A stretch of 64,000 bases of DNA. Origin: Nitrosospira multiformis (GTDB lineage: Bacteria; Pseudomonadota; Gammaproteobacteria; Burkholderiales; Nitrosomonadaceae). Shown piece by piece: positions 1-7,577 of this stretch. A program made the translations under genes and the position numbers. Position 1 is the stretch's first letter; every line of letters begins with the position of its first letter. The stretch is taken from contig NZ_FOHI01000004.1 of NCBI RefSeq assembly GCF_900111585.1, positions 1 through 64,000 of the forward strand, written 5' to 3'. The notes under the pieces were generated by a model. That model did not search any database. It was not told the origin of the DNA and saw only the letters and a program-made list of their open reading frames with translations.

Positions 1-317
1 TGGCTATTGACGATTTCGGTACCGGCTATTCCAGTTTGTCCTATTTGCGGCAATTTGCCATCGACCGGCTAAAAATAGATCAAAGCTTCGTTCGTGACCT
101 ACCCGAGGACACTGATGCCCAAGCTATTATTTGCGCCATTGTAGCGATGGGACGCAGCCTTGGTTTACGCGTGATAGTTGAAGGTGTAGAGACAGAAGGC
201 CAAGCGGAGTATTTGCGAAGCGTTCAATGCGATGAAAGTCAAGGTTATCTATATGCAAGGCCCATGATGCCAATTGATTTTGAGGCTTGGGTAAAAACCA
301 GGAATCCGGTTGTTTAG
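1..317 (+). CDS. EAL-domain c-di-GMP phosphodiesterase, C-terminal fragment
   Basis: The gene enters the window from the left, so only about 104 C-terminal residues are visible. They are the last third of an EAL domain: a [10 protein letters not shown] motif, which carries catalytic aspartates in active EAL proteins, then LKIDQSFV, the IVEGVET segment with its conserved glutamate, and the terminal QGYLYARPM motif. These catalytic-half residues are intact, so the domain is probably an active phosphodiesterase that hydrolyses cyclic di-GMP. The N-terminal part, which would show whether GGDEF, PAS or receiver domains precede it, is outside the window. It is the first of three EAL proteins here. 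Confidence 0.9.
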   Translation, partial: AIDDFGTGYSSLSYLRQFAIDRLKIDQSFVRDLPEDTDAQAIICAIVAMGRSLGLRVIVEGVETEGQAEYLRSVQCDESQGYLYARPMMPIDFEAWVKTRNPVV

Positions 318-590
318 ACGCTCGCGCGCTATCATTCGTTAATCCTTTTGTGGGTGAGGGCCAGTTTTTCAAGGAGAGTTACCGGATCTATTGGATTTGC
401 TGAAGACGGCAAGCGCAATCTGGTTTTGATTGTCGCCTATTCCCATTAAGATTTCATCAATTGAGGCGATGCTGATAACTATCGACCAGTTGCAAACCGG
501 ACGGAGAGTTTTGGCGAGGAAGACAGCCGCACCTGGCTCATATCCGCCAAAATTACTGGATGTCTTCAGCCTTGCTGGACTATCTTCTAG

Positions 591-662
591 TGGGCGGTAC
601 TGGGATCGAACCAGTGGCTTCCACCGTGTGAAGGTGGCACTCTACCGCTGAGTTAACCGCCC
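591..662 (-). tRNA. tRNA-Val (anticodon CAC)
   Basis: On the minus strand a full cloverleaf can be drawn. The acceptor stem GGGCGGT pairs with ACCGCCC. The anticodon arm CCACC/GGTGG encloses loop TTCACAC, giving anticodon CAC, and the T-arm contains GGTTCGATCC. The discriminator base is A. CCA is not encoded after it (CTAG follows), so CCA would be added after transcription, unlike the two tRNAs downstream. Confidence 0.93.
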
Positions 663-860
663 GTTGTGACGTTATCCTAAATTGATAACGCTTGAGGGTG
701 GCGCAATTAGAGCATAAATCGACGATTCTGGTCAACGCCTCCACTTATGCAAATTGCGCATACGGGCTGCAGGAATGTTAAGTCACGACTTACTTACATT
801 CTTGTAAAATGGCGGGTTTCCACAACTGTCGAGCTGATTCCTGTAATCGGCGCCTCATCT

Positions 861-2258
861 ATGATTCGCACTCGTTTCGCTCCCAGTCCCACAGGCTATC
901 TTCACATTGGCGGTGCTCGCACGGCGCTGTTTTCCTGGGCTTATGCCCGCAAGCATGGCGGTAAATTCGTCCTTCGGATTGAGGATACGGATCTGGAACG
1001 TTCCACCGCTCAATCAACCCAAGCGATTCTGGACGGTATGGCGTGGCTGGGACTGGACTATGACGAGGGGCCGTTTTACCAGATGCAGCGGCTGGCGCGC
1101 TACCATGAAGTAGCGGAGCAATTATTGCGCACGGGCCGTGCCTATTACTGCTATTGCAGCAGGGAAGAGCTGGATGCAATGCGCGAGCAGCAGCGCGGAG
1201 CGGGGTTGAAGCCCCGCTATGATGGTCGCTGGCGCGATTCCAAGGAGGAGCCTCCTGCCGGTGTGAAGCCCGTCGTACGGTTGAAAAACCCGCTGGATGG
1301 GGAGGTAACATTCAAGGACCTGATTAAGGGTGAAATCACCGTTGCCAACAGTGAGCTGGATGATCTCGTGCTGCTGCGCGGCGATGGGGTGCCGACTTAT
1401 AACTTTGGCGTGGTGATTGACGATCTCGATATGAACATCACGCATGTAATTCGGGGCGATGATCACGTGAACAATACGCCGCGCCAGATCAATATATTGA
1501 AGGCCTTGGGTGCACCTTTGCCGCAATATGCGCATGTGCCGATGATTCTCGGTGCGGATGGCGAGCGTTTATCGAAGCGGCATGGCGCGGTGTCGGTAAT
1601 GCAATACCGTGAAGATGGTTACCTGTCAGAGGCGTTGGTGAATTATCTGGCCCGGTTGGGCTGGTCGCATGGTGATGAGGAAATATTCAGCCGGGAGCAG
1701 TTGGTGGAGTGGTTCGATTTATCCAATATCAATCGCTCACCGGCGAAGTTCAATCCGGAAAAGTTGCAATGGCTCAATCAGCAATACCTGAAAACGGCAG
1801 ATAACGAGCGGCTGGCGGAATTGGTAAAACCTTTTCTCGCGGCGGATAGCTGTGACGTTACGGGCGAAGGGGTTCCCGATTTGCGCAAGGTTATGAATCT
1901 GCTCAAGGAGCGCGTCAATACCATTGCGGAACTGGCGGATGCAGCCGTTTATTTCTTCCGTCCGCTGGAGCCTGCCCAGGAACTGAGAGCGCAGTATTTC
2001 ACTGCTGAGGCTAAAGTTCCAATTCTCGATTTGCGGACAAAACTTGCCACGGTCGAATGGGAAGGCCATGCCATCAACGACGCAATCAAGGCCAGCGCTA
2101 CGGCACACGATGTGAAGATGCCGAAGGTGGCAATGCCATTACGCGTCATGGTTACAGGAGAGGCACAGACTCCGGCGATCAATGTGGTGTTGGAACTGCT
2201 GGGCAGGGAGGAAACGCTGAGGAGGATGGACAAGCAGCTTGAGTACTTTTCCAACTAA
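861..2258 (+). CDS. gltX: Glutamyl-tRNA synthetase
   Basis: This class Ic aminoacyl-tRNA synthetase charges tRNA-Glu with glutamate in the cytoplasm. The protein starts MIRTRFAPSPTGYLHIGGAR, with the HIGH-type signature HIGG; the KMSKS-type signature appears as LSKRHGA near residue 238. At 465 residues it has the usual length for bacterial GltX. An upstream in-frame ATG at 747 would add 38 residues with no family resemblance, so the start was set at the conserved N-terminus. A 12-bp dyad, AAGTCACGACTT, lies at 780-791 and could be a regulatory site. Its substrate, a tRNA-Glu, is encoded about 380 bp downstream. Confidence 0.96.
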   Translation: MIRTRFAPSPTGYLHIGGARTALFSWAYARKHGGKFVLRIEDTDLERSTAQSTQAILDGMAWLGLDYDEGPFYQMQRLARYHEVAEQLLRTGRAYYCYCSREELDAMREQQRGAGLKPRYDGRWRDSKEEPPAGVKPVVRLKNPLDGEVTFKDLIKGEITVANSELDDLVLLRGDGVPTYNFGVVIDDLDMNITHVIRGDDHVNNTPRQINILKALGAPLPQYAHVPMILGADGERLSKRHGAVSVMQYREDGYLSEALVNYLARLGWSHGDEEIFSREQLVEWFDLSNINRSPAKFNPEKLQWLNQQYLKTADNERLAELVKPFLAADSCDVTGEGVPDLRKVMNLLKERVNTIAELADAAVYFFRPLEPAQELRAQYFTAEAKVPILDLRTKLATVEWEGHAINDAIKASATAHDVKMPKVAMPLRVMVTGEAQTPAINVVLELLGREETLRRMDKQLEYFSN

Positions 2259-2335
2259 TTAATAACCGGGACTAAACGCCGGGAATATTCCACGAACCCA
2301 TCCTGCCATCGTTCCCTTTTCCGCTCTCACCTTCG

Positions 2336-2384
2336 ACAAGCATGTCCTGAGCCTGCTGAAGGGGCTCAGGGAGTGGTCAGGACA
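2336..2384. repeat. REP-like palindromic repeat after gltX
   Basis: The segment contains CCTGAGCC and GGCTCAGG (2346-2353 and 2363-2370) separated by TGCTGAAGG, flanked by outer GTCCTGA/TCAGGAC arms. The words TTCGACAAGC, CCTGAGCCTG and GAAGG recur in the repeats near 38.0-38.2 kb and 55.2 kb, so this belongs to a dispersed REP-like family. No T-run follows, so it is not a typical terminator. Confidence 0.6.
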
Positions 2385-2460
2385 AGCAAGGCGAAAGGAT
2401 CAATTGTTCGCAGAGTGATCCGCCAGGGGATGATGGGGATGATATACTTCTACCTGTACA

Positions 2461-2489
2461 TTGACGGGAAAAATAGTGGTCAGTATAAT
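2461..2489 (+). promoter_or_regulatory. Near-consensus sigma70 promoter of the tRNA-Ala/tRNA-Glu unit
   Basis: A TTGACG -35 box (2461-2466) and a perfect TATAAT -10 box (2484-2489) are separated by exactly 17 bp. The tRNA-Ala gene begins 15 bp after the -10 box. This is the strongest stable-RNA promoter seen in the window and probably drives both tRNAs. Confidence 0.85.
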
Positions 2490-2504
2490 TCGCCTTCTTT
2501 TGCC

Positions 2505-2580
<76 letters not shown>

Positions 2581-2638
2581 GTTTATGGCAATATCACAAA
2601 CTGACGGCAAATGGTTTTAAGCATTTCAAAGTCCTCTG

Positions 2639-2714
2639 GTCCCCATCGTCTAGAGGCCTAGGACATCACCCTTTCACGGTGAGTACGGGGGTTCGAATCC
2701 CCCTGGGGACGCCA
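2639..2714 (+). tRNA. tRNA-Glu (anticodon TTC)
   Basis: The acceptor stem GTCCCCA/TGGGGAC, the anticodon arm TCACC/GGTGA with loop CTTTCAC (anticodon TTC), the T-arm GGGGGTTCGAATCCCCC, discriminator G and an encoded CCA make a complete tRNA-Glu. It lies 58 bp after tRNA-Ala and is probably co-transcribed. Its 3' end is repeated, degenerately or partly, at 3775-3805 and 5156-5170, marking this gene as an attachment site for past integrations. Confidence 0.97.
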
Positions 2715-3105
2715 CCAATTCCCCCAAATTCAGCTTGATTTTGTAATGAATACAACAAGCTGGACTGGAGGAATCCAAAGTAATGCGGTCTATCAGGCTG
2801 CGCAGTATGGCTTTTAGCGATTCTCTGTCGAGTTCCGGTAGATTTTCTGCTACCCTCGAGAGCATGGATTGCACATCAGATTTTTTTATCTCATGCAGCG
2901 CCTTCGATTGCTTCCGAGTCACTTCCAGCCTGGAAAGCTGATCTTCGAGCGAGGCTCGTTGATTCGCGAATTCCTCTATCTTTTGAAGCAGCTTTCCAAT
3001 TGCGGTTGTCTCTGACAGAAGATCGGATAGCCGGTTTATTTTTGCATCCAGCTTTTTGATTTCCGCCTGCAAGTCTGCGCCCTCCGCATCGTAGCTTGGG
3101 CCCAT
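2715..3105 (-). pseudogene. Serine recombinase remnant (C-terminal coiled-coil end) at tRNA-Glu
   Basis: About 130 codons on the minus strand encode a heptad-rich helix (around KKLDAKINRL and LEDQLSRLEV), then ELDRESLKAILRSLIDRI and a tail ending near LGELVASPGG, with the frame running into the tRNA-Glu gene. Large serine recombinases of tRNA-borne islands commonly end this way: a coiled coil, a conserved I.RI-type segment, and a C-terminus read through the tRNA 3' end. The catalytic N-terminal domain with its serine is absent and stops interrupt the frame upstream, so this is a scar. A second similar tail occurs at 5155-5326. The subfamily is an inference. Confidence 0.5.
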
Positions 3106-3333
3106 CAGGAACCATTACAGCCAAAGTCGGAGTTGCCTATACGCGTCCTCGTTCGATTAGCAAAAATTGGAGGATCCGAATGATATTCAGAGATGCCGAA
3201 CAAGCTCTTTGTCAAGAAACGGGAGAACGAGGTTAGTAACACCTCTTCTGGAGGGTTGGGAATGGTTAAAAGAAGATTGCAGTAATATCAGGTCTGGTAG
3301 ACTGGTATCGAGCTCAACAGCTGGAGATTCATT

Positions 3334-3588
3334 ATGAAGAGGACATTAATACTTCTAATAGCTGCTGTGGCGTTATCAGGATGCGCAACCACAAGCGGGT
3401 ACGAAAAGAAATTAGCTTTGTTTTACGGTATATCAGAGATTGATTTGATCATGTTGCTTGGAACTCCTCAGCAAGTTTATGAGGCAGGAGGCAGAAAGTT
3501 CCTTACTTATTCTTTTTCCAAGTCTGTAATGGTTCCGGCTGGGGAAGGAAGTATCGAAAATACCAAGTCATGCCAAACTACCTTTTAA
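3334..3588 (+). CDS. Small lipoprotein, probably truncated by an in-frame stop
   Basis: This 84-residue protein has a lipoprotein signal peptide with lipobox LSGCA (cysteine at about residue 17), so it should be lipidated and membrane-anchored. A segment around LIMLLGTPQQVYEAGGRKFLTY resembles the short SmpA/OmlA-like lipoprotein fold, in which a GxP turn precedes a beta strand. Translation stops at a TAA directly after CQTTF. The same frame continues past the stop with VEKGIVVGSSWKG and ends at 3654. The motif C.TTF.V..G.V..W..KG is what I would expect in such lipoproteins, so the TAA looks like a recent nonsense mutation. A GGAG motif lies upstream of the ATG. Confidence 0.6.
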   Translation: MKRTLILLIAAVALSGCATTSGYEKKLALFYGISEIDLIMLLGTPQQVYEAGGRKFLTYSFSKSVMVPAGEGSIENTKSCQTTF

Positions 3589-3774
3589 GTTGAGAAAGGT
3601 ATCGTTGTCGGATCAAGCTGGAAAGGGACGCCTGCAAAGCGTAGCCTCCGATAGAACAGGAGCACCAAGCCGCCTTCCGGCGAGAAGAGAACGACCGTGA
3701 AGAGTTCGAGCATTAAGGCAGTGGAGCACGTGATTTTCTGGGGGAATCTGCACGTATCGCCGCCTTGAAATGGT

Positions 3775-3805
3775 GGGGTTCACCGAATCCCACTGAGGAC
3801 GCCAC
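3775..3805 (+). repeat. Degenerate copy of the tRNA-Glu 3' end (att-like scar)
   Basis: The stretch reads GGGGTTC, then three extra bases, then GAATCCCACTGAGGACGCCAC. The tRNA-Glu 3' half reads GGGGTTCGAATCCCCCTGGGGACGCCAC, so all but a few positions match. It has the form of a decayed attachment-site duplication left by an element integrated in tRNA-Glu. Confidence 0.6.
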
Positions 3806-3921
3806 TTTAACACTGGTCGATTGATCCGGCATTCACAGCCTCGCCAGAGTAACGAAGTGCAATTGGAGTTTTCATCTCGCAGGCTCAGCAATTCACAGAT
3901 AACGACCTCTCTCACTAGAAC

Positions 3922-3943
3922 CCGCTCTGAGCGGTTTTTTTTT
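3922..3943 (+). terminator. Rho-independent terminator
   Basis: CCGCT, a short CTG loop and AGCGG are followed by nine T residues. No gene ends directly upstream. It may be the original terminator of the tRNA transcript, displaced by inserted DNA. Confidence 0.7.
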
Positions 3944-4054
3944 GCGTCCCGCTCTTTCCTCAATAAGCAGCGAAAAACCTGTTCTTATCGACTGATCGGT
4001 GCTCCGTCACAGAGCTAAGATAGCCATGCGGTTGTAGTTATCTCCATCTACCCT

Positions 4055-4098
4055 CCCAGGCCCCGAAGCACTTCCCTTTTATGGGGCTTGGGTTTTTA
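4055..4098 (+). terminator. Rho-independent terminator with a 10-bp stem
   Basis: CCCAGGCCCC pairs with GGGGCTTGGG across ten positions (one G-T pair), with an 18-nt loop, followed by TTTTTATTT. As with the previous one, no intact gene ends at it. The stretch 3806-4134 otherwise shows nothing I can assign. Confidence 0.7.
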
Positions 4099-4134
4099 TT
4101 TCCCGCTCCTGCGTCGCCTACACCTATCTCCTCA

Positions 4135-4295
4135 TCACTCCCTTGCTGCGTCCAATCCCACTTTGGTCAAGAAAGAAGAACGTCGTCCTCCTGTCATCTT
4201 TGCCCCTTCATCAATAACCTTTAGCGCTACTTAGGCAGCGTGATGTTTATCTGCTCCACCTTGTGATCAAGTTGAGATAAATCGATGTCTGCCAT
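4135..4295 (-). pseudogene. Frameshifted ribbon-helix-helix antitoxin, HicB-like
   Basis: The minus-strand start at 4295 has a strong GGAGGG ribosome site and encodes MADIDLSQLDHKVEQINITLPK, then hits TAG. Shifting frame by one base at about 4229 restores ALKVIDEGAK, MTGGRRSSFL and TKVGLDAARE, ending at a TGA at 4135-4137. The joined product carries the signature of HicB-type ribbon-helix-helix DNA-binding tails: a beta strand xVNITLP, an ALxxIDEGAK helix, an SRSxFL-like turn and a terminal A.RE. One deleted base explains the break. No toxin gene is recognisable beside it. An 18-bp palindrome 68 bp upstream of the start could be its operator. The family is inferred from motif order. Confidence 0.6.
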
Positions 4296-4362
4296 GTTCC
4301 ATCCCTCCAAGCGAGTTTTTTATTGCTGTGTTTGCTACCGAACATTACTCAGCAATATCATC

Positions 4363-4380
4363 TGATATTGTAATCTCCAT
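4363..4380. promoter_or_regulatory. 18-bp palindrome, possible operator
   Basis: Perfect 8-bp arms CAATATCA and TGATATTG are separated by 2 bp. The site lies between the divergent antitoxin remnant (start at 4295, minus) and csbD (start at 4428, plus). Antitoxins with ribbon-helix-helix folds usually repress their own promoters through such sites, so this may be the remnant's operator or a control site for csbD. Confidence 0.5.
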
Positions 4381-4427
4381 GTTTCTCGTCCACGGTGGAT
4401 AAAGAAACATCTTTAAGGAGATTACAG

Positions 4428-4613
4428 ATGAACAAAGATCAAGTTAAAGGTGCGGCTAAAGATATCGCCGGCAAAGTACAGCAGGAGGTAGGAGAATTGA
4501 CCGGTGACAAGGAACAGCAAGCCAAAGGACTTGCCAAGCAGGCTGAAGGCAAAATCCAAAAAGGAGTTGGCGATGCGAAAGAGGCAATCAAGGATGCCGC
4601 TGACAAGCTCTAA
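4428..4613 (+). CDS. CsbD family small stress protein
   Basis: The 61-residue product matches the CsbD family: NKDQVKGAAKDIAGKVQQ at the start, GELTGDKEQQAKG in the middle, and a repeat-like GKIQKGVGDAKEAIKD end. It is highly charged, soluble and probably disordered to helical. CsbD proteins are induced by general stress in many bacteria, but their molecular role is not established. An AAGGAG ribosome site lies 8 bp upstream of the chosen ATG; an in-frame ATG at 4395 lacks one. A rho-independent terminator follows at 4679-4700, so this is a single-gene unit. It sits inside the scarred region downstream of tRNA-Glu. Confidence 0.9.
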   Translation: MNKDQVKGAAKDIAGKVQQEVGELTGDKEQQAKGLAKQAEGKIQKGVGDAKEAIKDAADKL

Positions 4614-4678
4614 AGAAATGCCGGGAAGCTAAAAAATCACTCAATAATAACAATACATTCTCCTCTCCTCACTCCTAA

Positions 4679-4700
4679 ACCCGCCTGCGCGGGTTTTTTA
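4679..4700 (+). terminator. Rho-independent terminator of csbD
   Basis: CCCGC, a four-base loop and GCGGG are followed by TTTTTTATTTT, 66 bp after the csbD stop. Confidence 0.85.
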
Positions 4701-4923
4701 TTTTCATATGTTGAGTATTTAACGGTAGAGATTCCATTGTATTGTTAATCTACCTACTCGCTTCTCCCTCCCAAAACAGGAAAGCGATTGCAGTAAACGG
4801 CGTTCGCCGGGCTTTTTGTTGCCACCCTCCGAAGGTCACAAGCCTTTCACAGCTGATTCACATCAATTTAACCCCTGATGTAATAACGTACTTTGCCTGG
4901 ACTCATTAATGAGAGAGGAAAGG

Positions 4924-5130
4924 ATGAAGCGCGAATACCAAATAGGAAATGATCAACTGATTGATCACATCTTGAAGCTATGGAACTTAGGGCTAGAAGA
5001 ATCGCAGCGAGCCTTGATTGACCTGATAAGAAACCTGGACGAGACTACTCGACAAGAAGTCCTTCAAGTTCTTGAGAACTCAGTGAGCGGCGAGGGGAGG
5101 GCAACTGACCGGCTGAAGGCATCAAGATGA
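4924..5130 (+). CDS. Small helical protein of unknown function
   Basis: I do not recognise this 68-residue product. It is charged and predicted mainly helical, with segments such as LIDHILKLWNLGL and QRALIDLIRNLDETT, and has no signal peptide or membrane segment. The ATG at 4924 was preferred because GAGGAAAGG sits just before it; the in-frame ATG at 4909 has no ribosome site. It lies within the tRNA-Glu island, 25 bp before the third partial tRNA-Glu copy, so it may be cargo of a lost integrated element. Confidence 0.55.
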   Translation: MKREYQIGNDQLIDHILKLWNLGLEESQRALIDLIRNLDETTRQEVLQVLENSVSGEGRATDRLKASR

Positions 5131-5154
5131 ACTCGCCGGAGTTTCCGCAGCTTC

Positions 5155-5326
5155 TCCTTGGGGACGCCACAAAATCGCAAATTGATGTGCCGGATTGTGT
5201 GATAAATACAACAGTCCGGGACTTGTTAGTTGAATCCGAATCGACCTGCCCTGGCTCTTTCGGGCATGCCGGTTTCTTCCCTTGATCGTGGCCAGAAATC
5301 AGGAAGTCTGAAAACAATAAATTCAA
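5155..5326 (-). pseudogene. Second serine recombinase tail with partial tRNA-Glu 3' copy
   Basis: At 5160-5170 the sequence GGGGACGCCAC repeats the tRNA-Glu 3' end exactly, with CCT just before it. Read on the minus strand, the adjoining codons give VDSDST, TVVFITQSG, ICDFVASPRR. This lines up with the first remnant, which reads LDSSSP, CCIHYKIKL, LGELVASPGG. The DNA also matches (GATAAATACAACA against AATGAATACAACA). It is therefore the end of a second recombinase that used the same tRNA. Nothing else of that gene is visible. Confidence 0.45.
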
Positions 5327-5470
5327 CCTCCTGATTTAACTGCGATAATCTTCAGCTCTATTTGCTCTGTACTGTAAAAGGATGATGAGGAAGATTTCGG
5401 ATAAACGTGATGATGCCGAAATGAGCGGGGAAATTGTTTCTCAAGCCGGAAGTTGATGAGAAAGTGACTC

Positions 5471-5498
5471 TTGACATTCGGCGTCATCCCATACAAAG
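5471..5498 (+). promoter_or_regulatory. Probable promoter of the nitrosocyanin gene
   Basis: A consensus TTGACA (5471-5476) is followed after 16 bp by TACAAA (5493-5498), about 57 bp upstream of the nitrosocyanin start. The -35 box is perfect; the -10 box matches four of six positions. Confidence 0.55.
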
Positions 5499-5554
5499 TA
5501 TTGGTTCCAGAAATGCCATTTAATTAAAACCAACTAAACTTCGAAAGGAAACTA

Positions 5555-5968
5555 ATGATGAAAATAAACAAGGCAATGTTTGCGGGTCTGGCTTTTGGCA
5601 TGCTGTTGACGGGTGCGGTGCACGCAGCAGAACAAAAATTCACGGTGGTTATCAATGCCTATGACACCACGATTCCTGAACTCAATGTTGAAGGTGTTAC
5701 GGTCAAGAACATCCGGGCTTTTAATGTTCTCAACGAGCCGGAAGCACTGACGGTTAAGAAAGGTAATACAGTAAAGGTCACCATCGAGAACAAATCGCCC
5801 ATCAGCGAAGGTTTTTCCATTGACGCCTATGGAATCAAGGAAGTAATCAAGGCGGGCGAAACCAAGACCGTCAGCTTCAAAGCGGACAAGGTCGGTGCAT
5901 TCACCATCTGGTGCCAGCTTCATCCCAAGAACATCCACCTGCCCGGTTCTCTGAACGTCATCGATTAA
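5555..5968 (+). CDS. ncyA: Nitrosocyanin, red copper protein
   Basis: Nitrosocyanin is a periplasmic red copper protein with a single cupredoxin domain, abundant in ammonia-oxidizing bacteria. Its exact role in nitrification is not settled. The 137-residue precursor has a Sec signal peptide cleaved near AVHA-AE (residue 24-25). The mature part matches the known protein closely, including [17 protein letters not shown]. The copper ligands of the Nitrosomonas europaea protein (Glu60, Cys95, His98, His103) correspond here to Glu85, Cys120, His123 and His128, an exact offset of 25. A ribosome site (GAAAGG) precedes the tandem ATG ATG. It has its own promoter and terminator. This gene is the main clue to the organism. 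Confidence 0.96.
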   Translation: MMKINKAMFAGLAFGMLLTGAVHAAEQKFTVVINAYDTTIPELNVEGVTVKNIRAFNVLNEPEALTVKKGNTVKVTIENKSPISEGFSIDAYGIKEVIKAGETKTVSFKADKVGAFTIWCQLHPKNIHLPGSLNVID

Positions 5969-6045
5969 TTGGATTGATCTGACGCCATTGATGGAGCAGC
6001 ATTGGCGGCAAAAGATTCGTTCTTGTTCCGTTGCATAGTTATAAT

Positions 6046-6074
6046 TAAAAACCCGCTGATTAGCGGGTTTTTAA
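6046..6074 (+). terminator. Terminator of nitrosocyanin, potentially bidirectional
   Basis: CCCGCT and AGCGGG flank a GATT loop, followed by TTTTTAATTT and preceded by TTAAAAA. The A-run means it could also end the converging minus-strand gene at 6171. Confidence 0.85.
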
Positions 6075-6170
6075 TTTATGCATTTAGTTCGGGAATGTTT
6101 TTACGGCGCAGGTAAGATGTATAGGGAAACGAAAAGCGAATTGCTTGCACGTTTTCCCAAATGTCTTTCA

Positions 6171-6605
6171 TTACTTGGCTACACACATCCCTTTGCAGTC
6201 AAGCCCATCCTTGGTGGGATCGCATTTATCCGATGGATCATCAATGCAAATCATGCCGCCCACGCATTTGATTCTGCTGGGACCAGCGCAAGGTTGCTTG
6301 ACTTTTGTTTTTTCGCCCCCACCCGCTGTGCACTTGCCCGGACAGTTCAGACCGTCTTTGGTGGGGTCGCACTTGTCTGACGGATCATCTACGCAGGCCA
6401 TACCCCGGGGGCATTTAATTACGCTAGGCCCGCCACAAGGCAGCTCCTTTTGATCCATATGGTGGGATTTGGAATCCGATTTATGGCCTTCATGCATTCC
6501 GTCCTGTGCTTGAACATTTCCTCCCAAACCCATAGCCAACCCCAGAGTCAATGCAAGCAATGTTGTGAATCTGGCACCCACGCTAAAAACAGAATAAGTT
6601 TTCAT
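6171..6605 (-). CDS. Secreted cysteine-rich protein with two tandem repeats
   Basis: The 144-residue product has a signal peptide ending near VQA-QD and a histidine/lysine-rich linker (HEGHKSDSKSHH). Two tandem modules of about 37 residues follow. Each contains PC-GP, IKC, GM-C-DDPSDKCDP, TKDGL-C and a closing C, with six cysteines per module, so it should be disulfide-bonded outside the cytoplasm. The modules recall Kazal-like or other small disulfide-rich domains in bacterial and fungal secreted proteins, but I cannot name a family with certainty. The start follows a GGGGGAG ribosome site; an upstream in-frame ATG at 6638 would disrupt the signal peptide. It converges on the nitrosocyanin gene and is probably transcribed alone. 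Confidence 0.75.
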   Translation of the reverse strand: MKTYSVFSVGARFTTLLALTLGLAMGLGGNVQAQDGMHEGHKSDSKSHHMDQKELPCGGPSVIKCPRGMACVDDPSDKCDPTKDGLNCPGKCTAGGGEKTKVKQPCAGPSRIKCVGGMICIDDPSDKCDPTKDGLDCKGMCVAK

Positions 6606-6850
6606 ATCAACTCCCCCTGAAATGAAGAAAAAAAGCAAATGACCGAGAACTCCCTCTTGGTGACACTATTGTTTATTAATGATGATCGGGTTTTTTATAA
6701 AAGAAATGAAGCGCAAAAAACCACGACAATTTTAGGAATGGAAAATCACTCCGTTCTGTACGGTGACGCACCTATTACAGAGGTTGAATTTGCACACGTG
6801 TGAGTGCCGCGTCATAATCCTGACTATGGCTGGTTAATTGGCAGAAAAAT

Positions 6851-7531
6851 ATGGATGACGTTTTCTGGAGCGATGAAGAACTGAGGGCTTCCGTTGAAGC
6901 TTACGTTGAGATGCAGTGCAATGAGCGTACGGGTCAGCTCATTGTAAAGAAGCTGTATTACAAAAAGCTGGTGGAAATGTTCGGTCGCAGCGAACAGGCT
7001 TTTGAATCTCGCATGCAGAACATTTCCTATGTCCTTTCGCTGATGGGACGCGGATGGATGAGCGAGCTGAAGCCGGCAAAAGATATCGAGCCTCTTGTTG
7101 CTGCGCGGATCGAACAATTACTGGAGCAGACCAGTGGACAAAAGGCGGTTCCAGTAGTCGCCTTTGAGATTGCTGTGCGCGAGGCAACGGAACAGAAAGA
7201 CCTTCCCAAGCCCAGCGGTAATGCTCACCCTAAACGCCGACGCATATCTGTTGCGCAATTACAGCGTGATCCCAGCGTGAAGGCATGGGTGTTGCAGCAG
7301 GCAGCAGGAACTTGCGAATCATGCGAAAAACCCGCTCCATTTCAAGGGTCGGATGGATTACCTTATCTCGAATTGCATTATGTTCAGGGCCTGGCTGATG
7401 GCGGAGCCGATGCTGTTTCCAATGCAGTGGCGCTATGTCCCAATTGTCATCGCGAGATACATTACGGCGCCAATGCTCACGCGGTGGAAGCGTGGCTGTA
7501 TGACACCGTCCAGAGACTGGAGCGGGATTAG
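6851..7531 (+). CDS. HNH endonuclease domain protein
   Basis: This 226-residue protein carries a C-terminal HNH nuclease domain. It has zinc-knuckle cysteines at 155 and 158 (CESC) and 196 and 199 (CPNC), catalytic-type His176 in LELHYV, Asn191, and His200/His204 in CHREIH. Such domains nick or cut DNA and occur in McrA-like restriction enzymes and homing endonucleases. The N-terminal 120 residues are helical and include GRSEQAFESRMQNISYVLS, the kind of segment found in stand-alone HNH proteins linked to restriction. No methyltransferase or other restriction gene is adjacent. The ribosome site is weak. It probably forms a unit with the UbiB-type gene only by chance, since 46 bp separate them. 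Confidence 0.85.
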   Translation: MDDVFWSDEELRASVEAYVEMQCNERTGQLIVKKLYYKKLVEMFGRSEQAFESRMQNISYVLSLMGRGWMSELKPAKDIEPLVAARIEQLLEQTSGQKAVPVVAFEIAVREATEQKDLPKPSGNAHPKRRRISVAQLQRDPSVKAWVLQQAAGTCESCEKPAPFQGSDGLPYLELHYVQGLADGGADAVSNAVALCPNCHREIHYGANAHAVEAWLYDTVQRLERD

Positions 7532-7577
7532 ATAAAGGTAAAGGTCGGGTTGAAATCATGAATCCGGGGAAGAGTTG

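Noticed and set aside
3334-3654. Translational recoding at the TAA of the small lipoprotein
   Set aside because: TAA is not a selenocysteine or pyrrolysine codon and no structural recoding signal was seen; a nonsense mutation is simpler.
4798-4816. CGGCG-TT-CGCCG followed by GGGCTTTTTG, a possible terminator
   Set aside because: The loop is only two bases, the T-run is short and no gene ends nearby; too weak to list.
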